A DNA stretch of 64,000 nt from the NCBI GenBank assembly GCA_035635555.1, contig DASQAT010000046.1, positions 186,001 through 250,000 on the forward strand, given 5' to 3'. Origin of the DNA: Candidatus Dormiibacterota bacterium (lineage in GTDB: Bacteria; Acidobacteriota; Polarisedimenticolia; Gp22-AA2). Below are positions 41,513 to 51,346 of the stretch, piece by piece; positions within the stretch are counted from its first letter, which is position 1, and every line of letters starts with the position of its first letter. Position numbers and translations under genes: made by a program. The notes under the pieces were generated by a model. The model was not told the DNA's origin, did no database searches, and saw only the letters and a program-made list of their open reading frames with translations.

Positions 41513-41904
41513 TGCCCGTCCGCAGAGTCCTGCGCGCCCTGTGGATCTGGGGCCCGCTCCTCGCGTACGTCGTCCTCATCTTCTATCTCTCCAGCCTGTC
41601 GCAGATCCCGTGGGCCGCCGCCTATCCCGACTACCTCGAGCACTCGGTGGAGTACCTGGGGCTCGCCGTCCTGATGGCCCGGGCGTTGAACAACGGTCTG
41701 ACGCGATCGGTGTCATCGCACACCCTCCTGATTGCGTTCGGCCTCTGCGTCGGCTACGCCATCAGCGACGAGATCCATCAGATGTTCGTGCCGAACCGGT
41801 TCGCGGACATCACCGATGTCGTCAGCGACGCGATCGGAGCGGGGACGGGGCTGCTGGCGCTGTACTTCGGACACCGTCTCCTGTACAGGCGGAGCGTGCT
41901 GTGA
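41512..41904 (+). CDS. VanZ-like family membrane protein
   Basis: A 130-residue protein with four membrane helices and the family motif YAISDEIHQMFVPNRFADITDVVSDAIGAGTG, plus an EHSVEYLGLAVL segment. VanZ-like proteins are widespread and of uncertain function; the prototype gives low-level teicoplanin resistance. There is no van cluster here, so a resistance role is unlikely. ATG 41512 overlaps the preceding stop; GTG 41509 is also in frame. Confidence 0.8.
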   Translation: MPVRRVLRALWIWGPLLAYVVLIFYLSSLSQIPWAAAYPDYLEHSVEYLGLAVLMARALNNGLTRSVSSHTLLIAFGLCVGYAISDEIHQMFVPNRFADITDVVSDAIGAGTGLLALYFGHRLLYRRSVL

Positions 41905-42284
41905 GAGGCAGGGCGGGCGCGGTCCTCTACACCCGCCACGCCTGTCCGCTGTGCTTCGCGCTTGGACGGCTGGCGGAGCGCTCGTCCCGCCGGCACCGCG
42001 TGGGTCTCATCGAGGCCGACGTGGATGCCGATCCGGCGCTCCAGCTGCGCTACGGCAGCCGGGTCCCCGTCCTGGAGCTTCCCGGCGGAGCGTCGCTCTC
42101 CGGCGGCTCCGGGGCGCGGGAGGTGGACGAGGCGTTCTCGCGCGCCGCGGACTTTCTGCGGGGTCTGGACGAGCGTCCGCCCGGGGCCTGCCCTGGGAAA
42201 GAGGGACCCTCGCGGCCGCGCGTCGCGTGGATCCGCCGGCTCCTCGGCCTCGGCGGGAGCCCCCCGGAGGATCGGACCCTGTGA
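41901..42284 (+). CDS. Glutaredoxin-like (DUF836) thioredoxin-fold protein
   Basis: A 127-residue protein. The first 80 residues form a thioredoxin fold: VLYTRHACPLCFALGRL with a CPLC redox motif, and SRVPVLELPGG with the cis-Pro. The tail is Pro/Gly-rich and probably disordered. The GTG overlaps the VanZ stop and the gene's own stop overlaps the next GTG. It is probably a cytoplasmic dithiol oxidoreductase. Confidence 0.75.
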   Translation: MRGRAGAVLYTRHACPLCFALGRLAERSSRRHRVGLIEADVDADPALQLRYGSRVPVLELPGGASLSGGSGAREVDEAFSRAADFLRGLDERPPGACPGKEGPSRPRVAWIRRLLGLGGSPPEDRTL

Positions 42285-43342
42285 GTCGCATCGCGGTCAT
42301 CCCGGGGGACGGTATCGGCGTCGAGGTGACGCGCGAGGCGGTCGAATGCCTGCGGGCCGCCGCGCAGGTCGGGGGGCGGCCGCTCGATCTCGACCTCCTG
42401 CCGTACGGTGCGGAACATTTCCTGAAGACCGGCGAGACGCTGCCCGTCGCCGCCCTCGACTCCCTGCGCGGCTACGATGCCATCCTGCTGGGGGCCCTGG
42501 GGGACCCCCGCGTGCCGGACAACCGGCACGCGGCCGACATCCTGCTCGGTCTCCGGTTCAAGCTCGATCTGTACGTCAACCAGCGCCCCGTCCGGCTCAT
42601 CGCCGAGCGTCTGACGCCCCTCAAGGGGAGGACGACCCGCGACATCGACTTCGTCATCTTCCGCGAGAACACCGAGGGGCTCTACGTGGGCATGGGTGGG
42701 ATCTTCAAGAAGGGGACCCCCGACGAGCTCGCCGTCCAGGAGGACATCAACACACGCAAGGGGGTGGAGCGCATCATCCGGCACGCGTTCGAGTACGCGC
42801 GATCCCGCGGTCGTCGGCGCGTCCTGATGTCGGACAAGAGCAACGCGCTCACCTACGGACATGACCTGTGGCAGCGTACGTTCCGGGAGGTGGCCCCCGA
42901 TTACCCCGACATCGAAGCGTCCCATCTCTACGTGGATGTGCTGGCGATGCAGATGATCAAGGACCCGTCCCAGTTCGATGTCATCGTCACCTGCAACATG
43001 TTCGGCGACATCCTGAGCGACCTGGGGGCGCAGCTGCAGGGCGGCCTGGGCCTCGCGGCGAGCGGCAATATCCATCCCGGCCGGACTTCGCTGTTCGAGC
43101 CGGTGCACGGCTCAGCGCCGAAGTACGCGGGGAAGAACGTCGCCAATCCGATGGGGGCGGTTCTCTCGGCCGCCATGATGCTCGAGGAGATCGGTTACCG
43201 GCAGGAGGCCCGCCTTCTCGAGGAGGCTGTCACGGGCGCGGTGATCGCGGGCCGCACGACGCGCGATCTCGGCGGGGACCTCGGAACACGAGAGACCGGA
43301 GACGAGATCCGCCGACGCATCCTGGCCGCGCGCGGCGCCTGA
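42281..43342 (+). CDS. Isocitrate/isopropylmalate dehydrogenase-family enzyme
   Basis: A 353-residue NAD-dependent beta-decarboxylating dehydrogenase. It opens with IAVIPGDGIGVEV. The substrate-binding helix, FVIFRENTEGLYVGMGG, SDKSNALTYG and the nucleotide-binding stretch EPVHGSAPKYAGKNVANPMG are all present. The family includes 3-isopropylmalate (LeuB), homoisocitrate and tartrate dehydrogenases. The long insert after the RENTEGLY motif (FKKGTPDELAVQEDINTRKG) and the absence of neighbouring leu genes leave the substrate open; LeuB is the simplest guess. The GTG overlaps the glutaredoxin-like stop. Confidence 0.82.
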   Translation: MSRIAVIPGDGIGVEVTREAVECLRAAAQVGGRPLDLDLLPYGAEHFLKTGETLPVAALDSLRGYDAILLGALGDPRVPDNRHAADILLGLRFKLDLYVNQRPVRLIAERLTPLKGRTTRDIDFVIFRENTEGLYVGMGGIFKKGTPDELAVQEDINTRKGVERIIRHAFEYARSRGRRRVLMSDKSNALTYGHDLWQRTFREVAPDYPDIEASHLYVDVLAMQMIKDPSQFDVIVTCNMFGDILSDLGAQLQGGLGLAASGNIHPGRTSLFEPVHGSAPKYAGKNVANPMGAVLSAAMMLEEIGYRQEARLLEEAVTGAVIAGRTTRDLGGDLGTRETGDEIRRRILAARGA

Positions 43343-43354
43343 GAGGACACACTC

Positions 43355-44632
43355 CTAGTGCCGGGGCGATGTCCCGTCGGCCGCCGGCGGGGCAGCCGGC
43401 CCCGGCTCCTTCGCGTCCGGCTTGTTCGCGCCAGGCGCCTTCGGCTGCGCCACCTGTTTCGAGACCAGCAGGGAGAGGATCCGTCCTTCGCTGCGACCGT
43501 AGCCGAGCGCGACCCGGTCCGCCAGCCAGAGGGGGGCCGTCGTGAACCATTCTCCGGGAGCCTGGAGATCGAAGCGTCCGGCCTTCTGCAGGCCCGGCAG
43601 GGTCAGCCCCACGATGCTGGCTTCGGTGAACGGTACGACGAACAGGTGGTCCTGAGCCACCACCGCGTCGGCATCCAGTCGGTGACCGAGGCGGACGCGG
43701 GTCAGCTGGTGGCCGTTGCGCTTGCCGAAGACGTAGATGTCGTTGTCGTAGCTCAGCACGTAAAGATATGGACCGAGAACCAACGGTCGAGCGGTGCACA
43801 TGGCCCCTGTCCTCGCCACCCAGCGCTCCCGGCCGCTCCGGAAGCGAAGACAGCGGACCGTCCGGTCGGCGGCGGCGAACCAGACACGCGCGCCATCGAA
43901 CACGGGAGGAGAGGTGATCGGCACACCGATGTCGCGCTGGAAGCGCACCTCCAGGCTCGATTCCTCGAGCGCCAGGACAGCCCCGTGATCCGTGCCGACC
44001 AGCACCGAACCGGGCGCGGGCTCTGCAGGAGTCGAGGCGCGTCCGGGCAGCAGGCGTGTCGCCGCCACCCGGCCGCTGTCCTTCTCGATCGACAGGAGAC
44101 TGCCGTCTGCCGTGCCGATCAGGACGCGCGTTCCGAGGACCCGCGGAGCGACCACCGGCTCGGCCGGAAGGTCCGTCGTCCAGAGTGAGGCTCCGTCGCT
44201 GCCGTTGAGAGCGTGAAGGCGGCCGCGGGAGGTCGCGATGAACAAGCGCGTTCCGTCGCTCGCGGGGCCCTGAATCACGGGCTCGGCGAGGGCCGCCACC
44301 CAGCGGGCCTCGCCCTTCATCGGCTCGAGCGCGGCGATCTCTCCGTCCCGGCTTGCGGCGACGATGGATCCCGCGCACGCGAGCGGGTCGCCCGCCAGCG
44401 GCGATTTGAAGCCGCTCCAGGTCCACGCCGGGTGGAAGGCCAGTGACGGCTGCTTGTGGTCCTCGTCGACCTGGGGAGCCCAGTCGGGCGGCTGGCTGAG
44501 GAAGACCGTCCGCTGCCGGCGCACCGCCCCGGATTCGATCGGCCAGGCCAGAAGGGTGAGCGCGACAAGCGCGGCCAGGAACGCCTGGCCTCGCCGCCTC
44601 GAGACACTTTCTGGAATCCCTCTCCGTCTCAT
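43355..44632 (-). CDS. Exported PQQ-type beta-propeller protein
   Basis: A 425-residue protein with a signal peptide (RRRGQAFLAALVALTLLAWPIESGAV) and a series of PQQ/WD40-like blades: GSIVAASRDGEIAALEP, RLFIATSRGRLHALNGSDG, RVLIGTADGSLLSIEK and LYVLSYDNDIYVFGKRNG. It resembles BamB-type and dehydrogenase-type propellers but has no dehydrogenase active site and no lipobox, so a scaffold or sensor role outside the cytoplasm is inferred. The Pro/Lys/Ala-rich tail is disordered. ATG 44632 has GAGGTG five bases upstream. It is convergent with the dehydrogenase gene and divergent from hisS. Confidence 0.75.
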   Translation of the reverse strand: MRRRGIPESVSRRRGQAFLAALVALTLLAWPIESGAVRRQRTVFLSQPPDWAPQVDEDHKQPSLAFHPAWTWSGFKSPLAGDPLACAGSIVAASRDGEIAALEPMKGEARWVAALAEPVIQGPASDGTRLFIATSRGRLHALNGSDGASLWTTDLPAEPVVAPRVLGTRVLIGTADGSLLSIEKDSGRVAATRLLPGRASTPAEPAPGSVLVGTDHGAVLALEESSLEVRFQRDIGVPITSPPVFDGARVWFAAADRTVRCLRFRSGRERWVARTGAMCTARPLVLGPYLYVLSYDNDIYVFGKRNGHQLTRVRLGHRLDADAVVAQDHLFVVPFTEASIVGLTLPGLQKAGRFDLQAPGEWFTTAPLWLADRVALGYGRSEGRILSLLVSKQVAQPKAPGANKPDAKEPGPAAPPAADGTSPRH

Positions 44633-44657
44633 GACACCTCGTCGCGCGCGCACGGGC

Positions 44658-44663
44658 ATTATA
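44658..44663 (-). promoter_or_regulatory. -10 element for the propeller gene (TATAAT)
   Basis: A perfect TATAAT on the minus strand about 25 bases before the ATG at 44632. No convincing -35 box lies 16-18 bases upstream. Confidence 0.4.
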
Positions 44664-44698
44664 GACCTCCCGTCTCCTTCCGCCCGGACGGACGGGTG

Positions 44699-44707
44699 TG
44701 CTATTCT
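44699..44707 (+). promoter_or_regulatory. Extended -10 promoter for hisS (TGCTATTCT)
   Basis: TATTCT (44702-44707) is preceded by TGC, an extended -10. There is no good -35 box. Transcription would begin near 44714, about 85 bases before hisS, with no T-box-like structure seen. Confidence 0.35.
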
Positions 44708-44798
44708 GCACGCCCTTTCGCCAGGCACCGCACGCGGCGCGCATTCCGGAAGGCAGTCCGGTCTTCGGGGAATGCCTCGTGCAGGGCACGCAGGGATC

Positions 44799-46058
44799 AT
44801 GATCGAGGCACAGAAGGGCACGCGCGACATCCTGCCGGAGGAGATCGGGCGCTGGCAGCTCGTGGAAGATCACGCCCGCGAAATCTTCGAGCGCTACGGG
44901 TTCGGGGAGATACGGACGCCCATCTTCGAGAGCACGGAGCTGTTCGCGCGCGGCATCGGCGAGGGGAGCGACATCGTGTCGAGGGAGATGTACACCTTCG
45001 TCGATCGAGGCGGCCGGTCGCTGACCCTGCGTCCCGAGAACACCGCCCCCGTGGCCCGCGCCGTTCTCCAGCACCAGATGCACCGCGCATCGGGACTGCA
45101 GAGGCTGTACTACATCGGTCCCATGTTCCGTTACGAGCGGCCGCAGAAGGGACGCATGCGGCAGTTTCACCAGATCGGTGTCGAGGTGTTCGGCAGCGAG
45201 CACCCGGCCGTCGACGCCGAGACGCTCGAGATGCTCATGAGATTCCTGCACCGGCTGGGGCTGGACGACCCTGAGCTGGTCCTCAATTCCGTCGGCGATT
45301 CCACGTGCCGTCCCGCCTATCGCGCTGCGCTCCTTGCGTATCTCGAGCCGCGCAGGGACGGTCTCTGCGAGGATTGCCGCCGTCGCATGGTGGACAATCC
45401 GCTGCGCTGCTTCGACTGCAAGGTGGAGGCGGACCGGGCCACGATGGCGCAGGCGCCGGCGATCACGGACTTTCTCTGTGCCGCGTGTCGCGAGCATTTC
45501 GACCATGTCCTCGGCCTGCTCCGCAACTATGGTGTGCGTCACCGGGTCGACCCGAGGCTGGTGCGCGGACTCGACTACTATCGGCGTACGGCCTTCGAGG
45601 TGGCGCTTCAATCCCTGGGGGCGCAGAACGCCCTGCTGGGTGGCGGCCGCTACGACGGACTGATCCGCGATCTCGGCGGCCCGGATGTCCCGGGCTTCGG
45701 GTTCGCGGTCGGCGAGGAACGCCTGGTGATGGCGCTGCCGTCGGCCCGCCCGGTCGACGGCGGGGGTCCGGACGTCTTCATCGCCGCGGTGGGAGAGCCG
45801 GGTGTCGAACGGGCGCTGCTGGTGGCGCGGGCGCTGCGGGCCGCGGGGAGAAGGGTCGTGTTCGACCCGCTTCCCGACAAGAGCCTGAAGGCGCAGCTGC
45901 GCCGCGCCAACGATCTTCGGGCCCGTTTCGTGCTGATTTTCGGCGAGAGCGAGGTGAAGGAGCGTTCCGTGACCCTCAAGACCATGTCCGACGGCTCGCA
46001 GGAGACGATCGCGGAAGAGACCGTGGTCGCGCGGCTCGGGGAGATGATGGGTGGCTGA
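44799..46058 (+). CDS. hisS: Histidyl-tRNA synthetase
   Basis: A 419-residue class II synthetase. The protein begins [15 protein letters not shown]. Motif 2 is [21 protein letters not shown], the His-binding loop is [13 protein letters not shown] and the GGGRYDGL and [11 protein letters not shown] motifs are present. The C-terminal anticodon-binding domain is complete. There are additional cysteine pairs in the middle (CEDC, CFDC, CAAC) that may bind zinc. An in-frame ATG at 44772 is possible, but 44799 fits the family. The stop overlaps the aspS start by eight bases. Confidence 0.95.
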   Translation: MIEAQKGTRDILPEEIGRWQLVEDHAREIFERYGFGEIRTPIFESTELFARGIGEGSDIVSREMYTFVDRGGRSLTLRPENTAPVARAVLQHQMHRASGLQRLYYIGPMFRYERPQKGRMRQFHQIGVEVFGSEHPAVDAETLEMLMRFLHRLGLDDPELVLNSVGDSTCRPAYRAALLAYLEPRRDGLCEDCRRRMVDNPLRCFDCKVEADRATMAQAPAITDFLCAACREHFDHVLGLLRNYGVRHRVDPRLVRGLDYYRRTAFEVALQSLGAQNALLGGGRYDGLIRDLGGPDVPGFGFAVGEERLVMALPSARPVDGGGPDVFIAAVGEPGVERALLVARALRAAGRRVVFDPLPDKSLKAQLRRANDLRARFVLIFGESEVKERSVTLKTMSDGSQETIAEETVVARLGEMMGG

Positions 46059-47853
46059 AACAGGGATGTACCCTCAGAGGACCGACACCTGCGGCGCGCT
46101 CCGGGGGAAGGATGCCGGCCGCGAAGCGCGTCTTCTCGGCTGGGTGGACAGCGTGCGCGATCACGGCGGGCTCCTGTTCTGCGACGTGCGCGATCGCTTC
46201 GGAGTCACCCAGGCGGTGTTCAACCCGGAGACCGCCCCTGAGGCGTTCGCGACGGCCAAGACCCTCCGCCCCGAGTTCGTGATCGCGGTGAGCGGCCAGG
46301 TGGTGGCCCGCGGTCCCGGGAACCTGAATGCGGTGCTGCCGACCGGCGAGATCGAGGTCCGAGCCGAGCGCCTCGACGTCCTGAACACCTCCGAGACCCT
46401 GCCGTTTCCGCTCAACGACGAGGCGAACGTCGCCGAGGACGTGCGGCTGCGCTACCGATACCTGGACCTGCGCCGGCCGCGCCAGCAGCGGATCCTCGAA
46501 ACGCGGCATCGAATCCTCCTGGCCGCGAGACAGTTCCTCGACGCGCACGGCTTTCTGGAGATCGAGACGCCCATCCTGACGCGCAGCACGCCGGAAGGGT
46601 CGCGCGAGTACCTGGTCCCCTCCCGGGTCAACCCGGGACGCTTCTACTCTCTGCCGCAGTCGCCCCAGATCTACAAGCAGCTCCTCATGGTCGCGGGCTG
46701 CGACCGCTATTTCCAGATCGCCAAGTGTTTCCGCGACGAGGATCTGCGGGCCGACCGCCAGCCGGAGTTCACGCAGATCGACGTCGAGCTGTCGTTTCCG
46801 GATCCGGAGGCGCTGTACCCTCTCATGGAAGGACTCGTGGAGGAGATATTCCGCGCCGCCGGCCGCTCCATCCGGGGCCCCTACCCGCGTCTGTCGTACC
46901 GCGAGGCGCTGGAACGCTACGGCAGCGACAAACCGGATGTCCGCTTTTCCCTCGAGATCAAGGACGTGACCGGCGCCGTCGCGAACAGTCCCTTCCGGGT
47001 TTTCTCGGACAGCGTGAGCAAGGGCGGCGTGGTCAAGGCGCTGCCCATCCCGGGGGGCGGAATCTGGTCGCGGCAGCGGATCGACAACACCGTGGAGGCG
47101 GCCAAGGTTCTGGGCTCGAAGGGTCTGATCTGGATCAAGAGCTCGGGGGGGGGCATCCAGTCCTCGGTCCTCAAGCACCTGACCGAGGCGGGCTGCCGGG
47201 CCGTCCTCGAGGCCGCCGGCGGAGGAAACAACGACCTTCTCCTCATCGTGGCGGATGCCTGGAAGCCCGCCTGCACGATTCTGGGCGGCCTGCGGCTGTC
47301 CATCGCCAGGGCCGAGAAGCTCGTCGACGAAACCCGTGACGCTCTCCTGTGGGTGCACCAGTTCCCCCTGTTCGAGCACAGCAACGAGGAGGGGAGACTG
47401 GTCTCCTGCCATCACCCGTTCACCGCGCCGCGCCCGGAGGACGTCCCGCTGCTCGAGAGCCGACCCCTGGACGCACGCGCGCTCGCCTACGATCTCGTGC
47501 TGAACGGCATGGAGATCGGCGGCGGCAGCATCCGGATCCACAGGAGCGATCTGCAGGCCAAGGTATTCCAGGTCCTCGGGATTGGCCGGGAGGAGGCCGA
47601 ATCGAAGTTCGGCTTTCTCCTGAGCGCACTGCGAATGGGGGCTCCCCCCCACGGCGGCATCGCCTTGGGCGTGGACCGACTGACCGCCCTCCTGACCGGC
47701 TGCCCGTCGATCCGGGACGTCATCGCCTTTCCAAAAACGGCCAGCGGAGTCGACCTGATGAGCGGGGCCCCCTCGCCCGTGACCGAGCGGCAGCTCAAGG
47801 ATCTCTCGATTCGTGTCGAGATGCCCCCGTCGATACGACCGCCATCGAAGTAA
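46051..47853 (+). CDS. aspS: Aspartyl-tRNA synthetase, probably non-discriminating (Asp/Asn)
   Basis: A 600-residue bacterial-type AspRS with an N-terminal OB-fold, the class II core split by a GAD insertion (about 290-410), and motif 3 [15 protein letters not shown]. In the OB-fold it reads RDHGG, with His38 in the position where discriminating enzymes such as E. coli have Leu. His at this site is known from the non-discriminating Pseudomonas AspRS that also charges tRNA-Asn for GatCAB. This is a hint, not proof. The GTG at 46051 overlaps hisS and has GGGGAG seven bases upstream. Confidence 0.93.
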   Translation: MAETGMYPQRTDTCGALRGKDAGREARLLGWVDSVRDHGGLLFCDVRDRFGVTQAVFNPETAPEAFATAKTLRPEFVIAVSGQVVARGPGNLNAVLPTGEIEVRAERLDVLNTSETLPFPLNDEANVAEDVRLRYRYLDLRRPRQQRILETRHRILLAARQFLDAHGFLEIETPILTRSTPEGSREYLVPSRVNPGRFYSLPQSPQIYKQLLMVAGCDRYFQIAKCFRDEDLRADRQPEFTQIDVELSFPDPEALYPLMEGLVEEIFRAAGRSIRGPYPRLSYREALERYGSDKPDVRFSLEIKDVTGAVANSPFRVFSDSVSKGGVVKALPIPGGGIWSRQRIDNTVEAAKVLGSKGLIWIKSSGGGIQSSVLKHLTEAGCRAVLEAAGGGNNDLLLIVADAWKPACTILGGLRLSIARAEKLVDETRDALLWVHQFPLFEHSNEEGRLVSCHHPFTAPRPEDVPLLESRPLDARALAYDLVLNGMEIGGGSIRIHRSDLQAKVFQVLGIGREEAESKFGFLLSALRMGAPPHGGIALGVDRLTALLTGCPSIRDVIAFPKTASGVDLMSGAPSPVTERQLKDLSIRVEMPPSIRPPSK

Positions 47854-47901
47854 CCAATTGATAATACAAGTGTTACGCGATGACCCCCTGTGGCGATTGC
47901 A

Positions 47902-47930
47902 TTGACAACATCGTGATCGGATGTTAAGTT
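47902..47930 (+). promoter_or_regulatory. phoH operon promoter (TTGACA-17-TAAGTT)
   Basis: Perfect TTGACA (47902-47907), 17 bp, TAAGTT (47925-47930), in the AT-rich 128-bp gap after aspS. Transcription would start near 47937, about 45 bases before phoH, and it should drive phoH through era. Confidence 0.65.
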
Positions 47931-47981
47931 AGACCCCTGTTTCAGGTCTCCACCGGTGATCGGGGGGGCACGCCGAGCCGA

Positions 47982-49013
47982 ATGCGAAAAGTCGCACTCC
48001 CCGAAGAATTCCTCATCGACGTCTTCGGACACTACGACGAAAACCTCAAGACGATCGAGAAAGACCTGGGCGTGCGTGTCTCCGCGCGCGGCACGGAAGT
48101 AACCGTGCAGGGGGATCCGGACAAGGAGGCCCTGGCCGCGAATCTCATTGATCAGCTCGCCATGGTCGTGCGGGGAGGGTACGCCCTGAAGAAAGGGGAC
48201 GTGGAAATCGCCGCGCGCCTGCTGCGTGACAACCGTTCCGCCGTTCTCCACGAGTTCTTCGCGTCGGGGCGGTTGCGGGCCACAAACGGCCGGTACGTGA
48301 CTCCCAAGAGCCTCAATCAGAGGCTGTACCTCGATGCGATCAAGGACAACGATCTGGTGATCGCCATCGGTCCGGCGGGCACGGGCAAGACCTACCTGGC
48401 CGTGGCGGCGGCCGTCGGACACCTCACGGAGAAGAAGGTGGAGCGCATCATTCTCTGCCGGCCGGCGGTCGAGGCCGGGGAAAAGCTCGGCTTCCTGCCC
48501 GGGGACATGGCGGAAAAGGTGGATCCCTACTTCCGGCCCCTGTACGACGCCCTGTACCACCTGCTCGATCGCGACCGCGCGGACGCGCAGATGGAGCGCG
48601 GAGCGATCGAGATAGCACCGCTCGCCTTCATGCGCGGCCGCACCCTGAACAACTCCTTCGTCATCCTGGACGAGGCGCAGAACACGACATCCGAGCAGAT
48701 GAAGATGTTCCTGACCCGCCTCGGGAGCAATTCCAAGGCGGTGATCAACGGGGACGTCACTCAGGTCGACCTGCCGCCCGGCCGGACTTCCGGCCTCATC
48801 GAGGCGCAGACCGTCGTCGCGTCCGTGACGGGGATCCGGTTCGTCTACTTCGACGAAACGGACGTCGTGCGGCACCCGCTCGTGCAGAGCATCATCAAGG
48901 CCTACGAGGCGTACCGGAACGGAAACCAGCCCGCGAAGACCGGTGCCCCGGTCCAGGCCAGGGGCCGACGCCGATCCTCCCGGTCCACCTCCGAACCCTC
49001 CGGGCGGCGCTGA
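47982..49013 (+). CDS. phoH: PhoH-family ATPase
   Basis: A 343-residue protein with an N-terminal KH-like region (about 1-90) and the PhoH ATPase domain: Walker A AIGPAGTGKTYLAVA, LCRPAVEAGEKLGFLPGD, Walker B FVILDEAQNTT and INGDVTQVDLP. The family is linked to RNA metabolism and forms a conserved cluster with pgpH, ybeY and era, seen here unbroken. A basic Ser/Arg tail of about 25 residues ends the protein. Confidence 0.93.
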   Translation: MRKVALPEEFLIDVFGHYDENLKTIEKDLGVRVSARGTEVTVQGDPDKEALAANLIDQLAMVVRGGYALKKGDVEIAARLLRDNRSAVLHEFFASGRLRATNGRYVTPKSLNQRLYLDAIKDNDLVIAIGPAGTGKTYLAVAAAVGHLTEKKVERIILCRPAVEAGEKLGFLPGDMAEKVDPYFRPLYDALYHLLDRDRADAQMERGAIEIAPLAFMRGRTLNNSFVILDEAQNTTSEQMKMFLTRLGSNSKAVINGDVTQVDLPPGRTSGLIEAQTVVASVTGIRFVYFDETDVVRHPLVQSIIKAYEAYRNGNQPAKTGAPVQARGRRRSSRSTSEPSGRR

Positions 49014-49021
49014 CGGCCCCC

Positions 49022-51346
49022 ATGTCCACGCCACGAGCGGATCGTCCGTCCCCTGGCAACCCGGGCCGGAGAGGATCCATCGAGCGCGCGCGCGCCGGCC
49101 TGCACGCGGCTCTCGAGGCTGTGTACGACTCGCGCGCAGCGTGGATCACGTTGTTTCTCGTCTCCGCGACACCCCTCGTGCTGAGTCGGCAGCTGCGGCA
49201 GGAGCCTCCGGTCCTTCCGGCGGGGTCGACAGCACCGTCCGACATCGTCGCGCCAGAGACGCGCGAATTCGTGGACGACGCCGCGACGAAGGAGGTCCGC
49301 GACGCGGCCCGAGGAATGGTCCCTCCCGTATACGACCTGGACAGTCAGGCTCTCGCCGACGCCGTGAGCTCGGCCCGGCAGGCCTTCGAGATCTGGCGCG
49401 CCGGCCGCGGAGCGTCCGACGATGCGCCGGCCGCGAAGAACGGACTGCGAACGGCCGCGGCCCGTCAGGCCCGTGACTACCTGGTCTCGGTTCGGTTCGA
49501 CGTGCGGACGGAGGAGCACTTCCTGCAGGCCCTGCGCAGCGCGTACCAGCGGCCCATCGTCGGGAGCCTCATTCTCCTCCCCGCATCGGGTCGCGTGACG
49601 GTGCGCGACGCGCGCGCCGGGGACGAGTGGGATGAGAACACGAGCGATCGCACCCTGTCGCTCGACGAGGCGCGCCGGCGGGCGCTCGTGACGCTGCGCG
49701 AAGCCGGAGCGTCCCCGCGCGAGGTGGAGTCGCTCGGACCCTTCCTGCAGGACCTCATCACGCCCAGCCTGGTGTTCGACGGCGCCGTGAGCGAGACCCG
49801 GAGACAGGAGGCGGAAGGGCGCATCGAACCGTTGATCGTCCGCATCCCGAAAGGCAAGCTCCTCGCTCGCCGGGGGGAAGCGGTGGGGGATGCGGCCGCC
49901 CGCATGCTCCTGGCCTATCGCGGCGCCTCGAAGAAGAGCCCGATGACGCTCGTCGGCACGGTCCTCCTGCTCGGTCTCGTCGTCCTGTTCATGCTCCGTT
50001 ACGCCGACTTCTACCGGAAAACGGAGCGTCGTGAGCGGCATCTGTTCGCCCTTCTGGTGCTGGTGACGGTCATCGCCCTGACCATCGATCGCGGCTTCCT
50101 CTGGCTCTTCGACCACCTCGTCGGCTCGCTTGGGGTGGAGCCGTATGCCAATCCCGGGCTGTACCGCTTCATGCTGCCCCTGGCGGCGGGCGCGATGCTG
50201 ATCACGCTGCTCGTCGGACCGCGCGTGGGCGTCGCCTACACGCTCTTCTACCTGATGCTGTTCGGGATGATGACCGGTTTCGATCTCTCGCTTCTGGTCT
50301 ACTGCCTGATCGGGAACCTGGCCGCGGTATACGGCGTCACGGGCTATCGCAGGCGCACGGCGCCGATCCAGGCAGGCATCCTGCTCGGCACGATCAACGC
50401 GGTCGCCGTTTTGGCTCTCCTCGGTCTTCCGGGGACGCCGCCGCCCCTGTCCCACCTCGTCTTCCAGATGGGCGGCGGGTTCTTCGGGGGGGTCCTGGTC
50501 GCCGTCCTCGTCTCGTTCCTGCTGCCGCTCATGGAGTCGGTGTTCAACATCCTCACCGACGTGCGGCTGCTCGAGCTGTCGAATCTCAACAATCCCCTGC
50601 TGCGTCGTCTGGCGGTGGAGGCTCCCGGCTCCTACAATCACAGCGTCATCGTAGGGACCCTCGCGGAGGCCGCCGCGGAGGCGATCGGCGCCAATGCGCT
50701 CTTCTGCCGGGTCGCCGCCTACTATCACGACGTGGGGAAACTCCTGAAGCCCAGCTATTTCATCGAAAACCAGAGGGAGGGTGACAACCGCCACGACCGG
50801 CTGAGCCCGCACATGAGCGCCCTGGTCATCGCCAGCCACGTGAAGGAGGGATACGAGCTGGCGAAAAGCTACGGCCTGCCGAAGGAGGTGCTGGACATCA
50901 TCCCGCAGCACCACGGGACGCGGAAGATCAACTTCTTCTACCAGAAGGCCCTGCAGGCGGGGGGCGCGGGCACGGGGGACGTGCAGGAATCCGACTTCCG
51001 CTACCCGGGACCGAAGCCGCAGACCAAGGAGGCGGCGATCTTCATGCTGTCCGACTCCATCGAGGCGGCCGCCCGCACGCTCGAGGACCCCTCCCCGGCG
51101 CGCTTCAAGGGCCTGATCCGAAAAATCGTCTCGGACGTCGTCCTCGACGATCAGCTCGACCAGTCCGACCTGACCTTTTCCGATCTCGAGCGGGCCGAGG
51201 CGGCGTTCCTGAGGACGCTCAGCAGCATCTACCATCACCGAATCGACTATCCCGGATTCGATTTCGAGAAGGTCCAGGAGCGGCCGTTTCGCGGCAGCCG
51301 GTCGCACGAGGGACCGCCGCCGACCTTCAAGCGATGGGGACAATAG
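49022..51346 (+). CDS. pgpH: 7TM-HD phosphohydrolase, probable c-di-AMP phosphodiesterase
   Basis: A 774-residue protein: N-terminal membrane helix (about 45-60), a large extracytoplasmic 7TMR-HDED domain (about 65-310), seven membrane helices (about 310-510) and a cytoplasmic HD domain. The HD domain reads APGSYNHSVIVGTLAEAAA, then AAYYHDVGKL and IIPQHHGT, which contain the metal ligands. Characterised PgpH proteins hydrolyse c-di-AMP. No cyclase is seen in this window. The gene lies in the usual place between phoH and ybeY, overlapping ybeY by 13 bases. Confidence 0.9.
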   Translation: MSTPRADRPSPGNPGRRGSIERARAGLHAALEAVYDSRAAWITLFLVSATPLVLSRQLRQEPPVLPAGSTAPSDIVAPETREFVDDAATKEVRDAARGMVPPVYDLDSQALADAVSSARQAFEIWRAGRGASDDAPAAKNGLRTAAARQARDYLVSVRFDVRTEEHFLQALRSAYQRPIVGSLILLPASGRVTVRDARAGDEWDENTSDRTLSLDEARRRALVTLREAGASPREVESLGPFLQDLITPSLVFDGAVSETRRQEAEGRIEPLIVRIPKGKLLARRGEAVGDAAARMLLAYRGASKKSPMTLVGTVLLLGLVVLFMLRYADFYRKTERRERHLFALLVLVTVIALTIDRGFLWLFDHLVGSLGVEPYANPGLYRFMLPLAAGAMLITLLVGPRVGVAYTLFYLMLFGMMTGFDLSLLVYCLIGNLAAVYGVTGYRRRTAPIQAGILLGTINAVAVLALLGLPGTPPPLSHLVFQMGGGFFGGVLVAVLVSFLLPLMESVFNILTDVRLLELSNLNNPLLRRLAVEAPGSYNHSVIVGTLAEAAAEAIGANALFCRVAAYYHDVGKLLKPSYFIENQREGDNRHDRLSPHMSALVIASHVKEGYELAKSYGLPKEVLDIIPQHHGTRKINFFYQKALQAGGAGTGDVQESDFRYPGPKPQTKEAAIFMLSDSIEAAARTLEDPSPARFKGLIRKIVSDVVLDDQLDQSDLTFSDLERAEAAFLRTLSSIYHHRIDYPGFDFEKVQERPFRGSRSHEGPPPTFKRWGQ

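Noticed and set aside
41512-41904. Glycopeptide resistance through VanZ
   Set aside because: Only a VanZ-like family protein is present, with no vanHAX or regulators; the family is broad and mostly unrelated to resistance.
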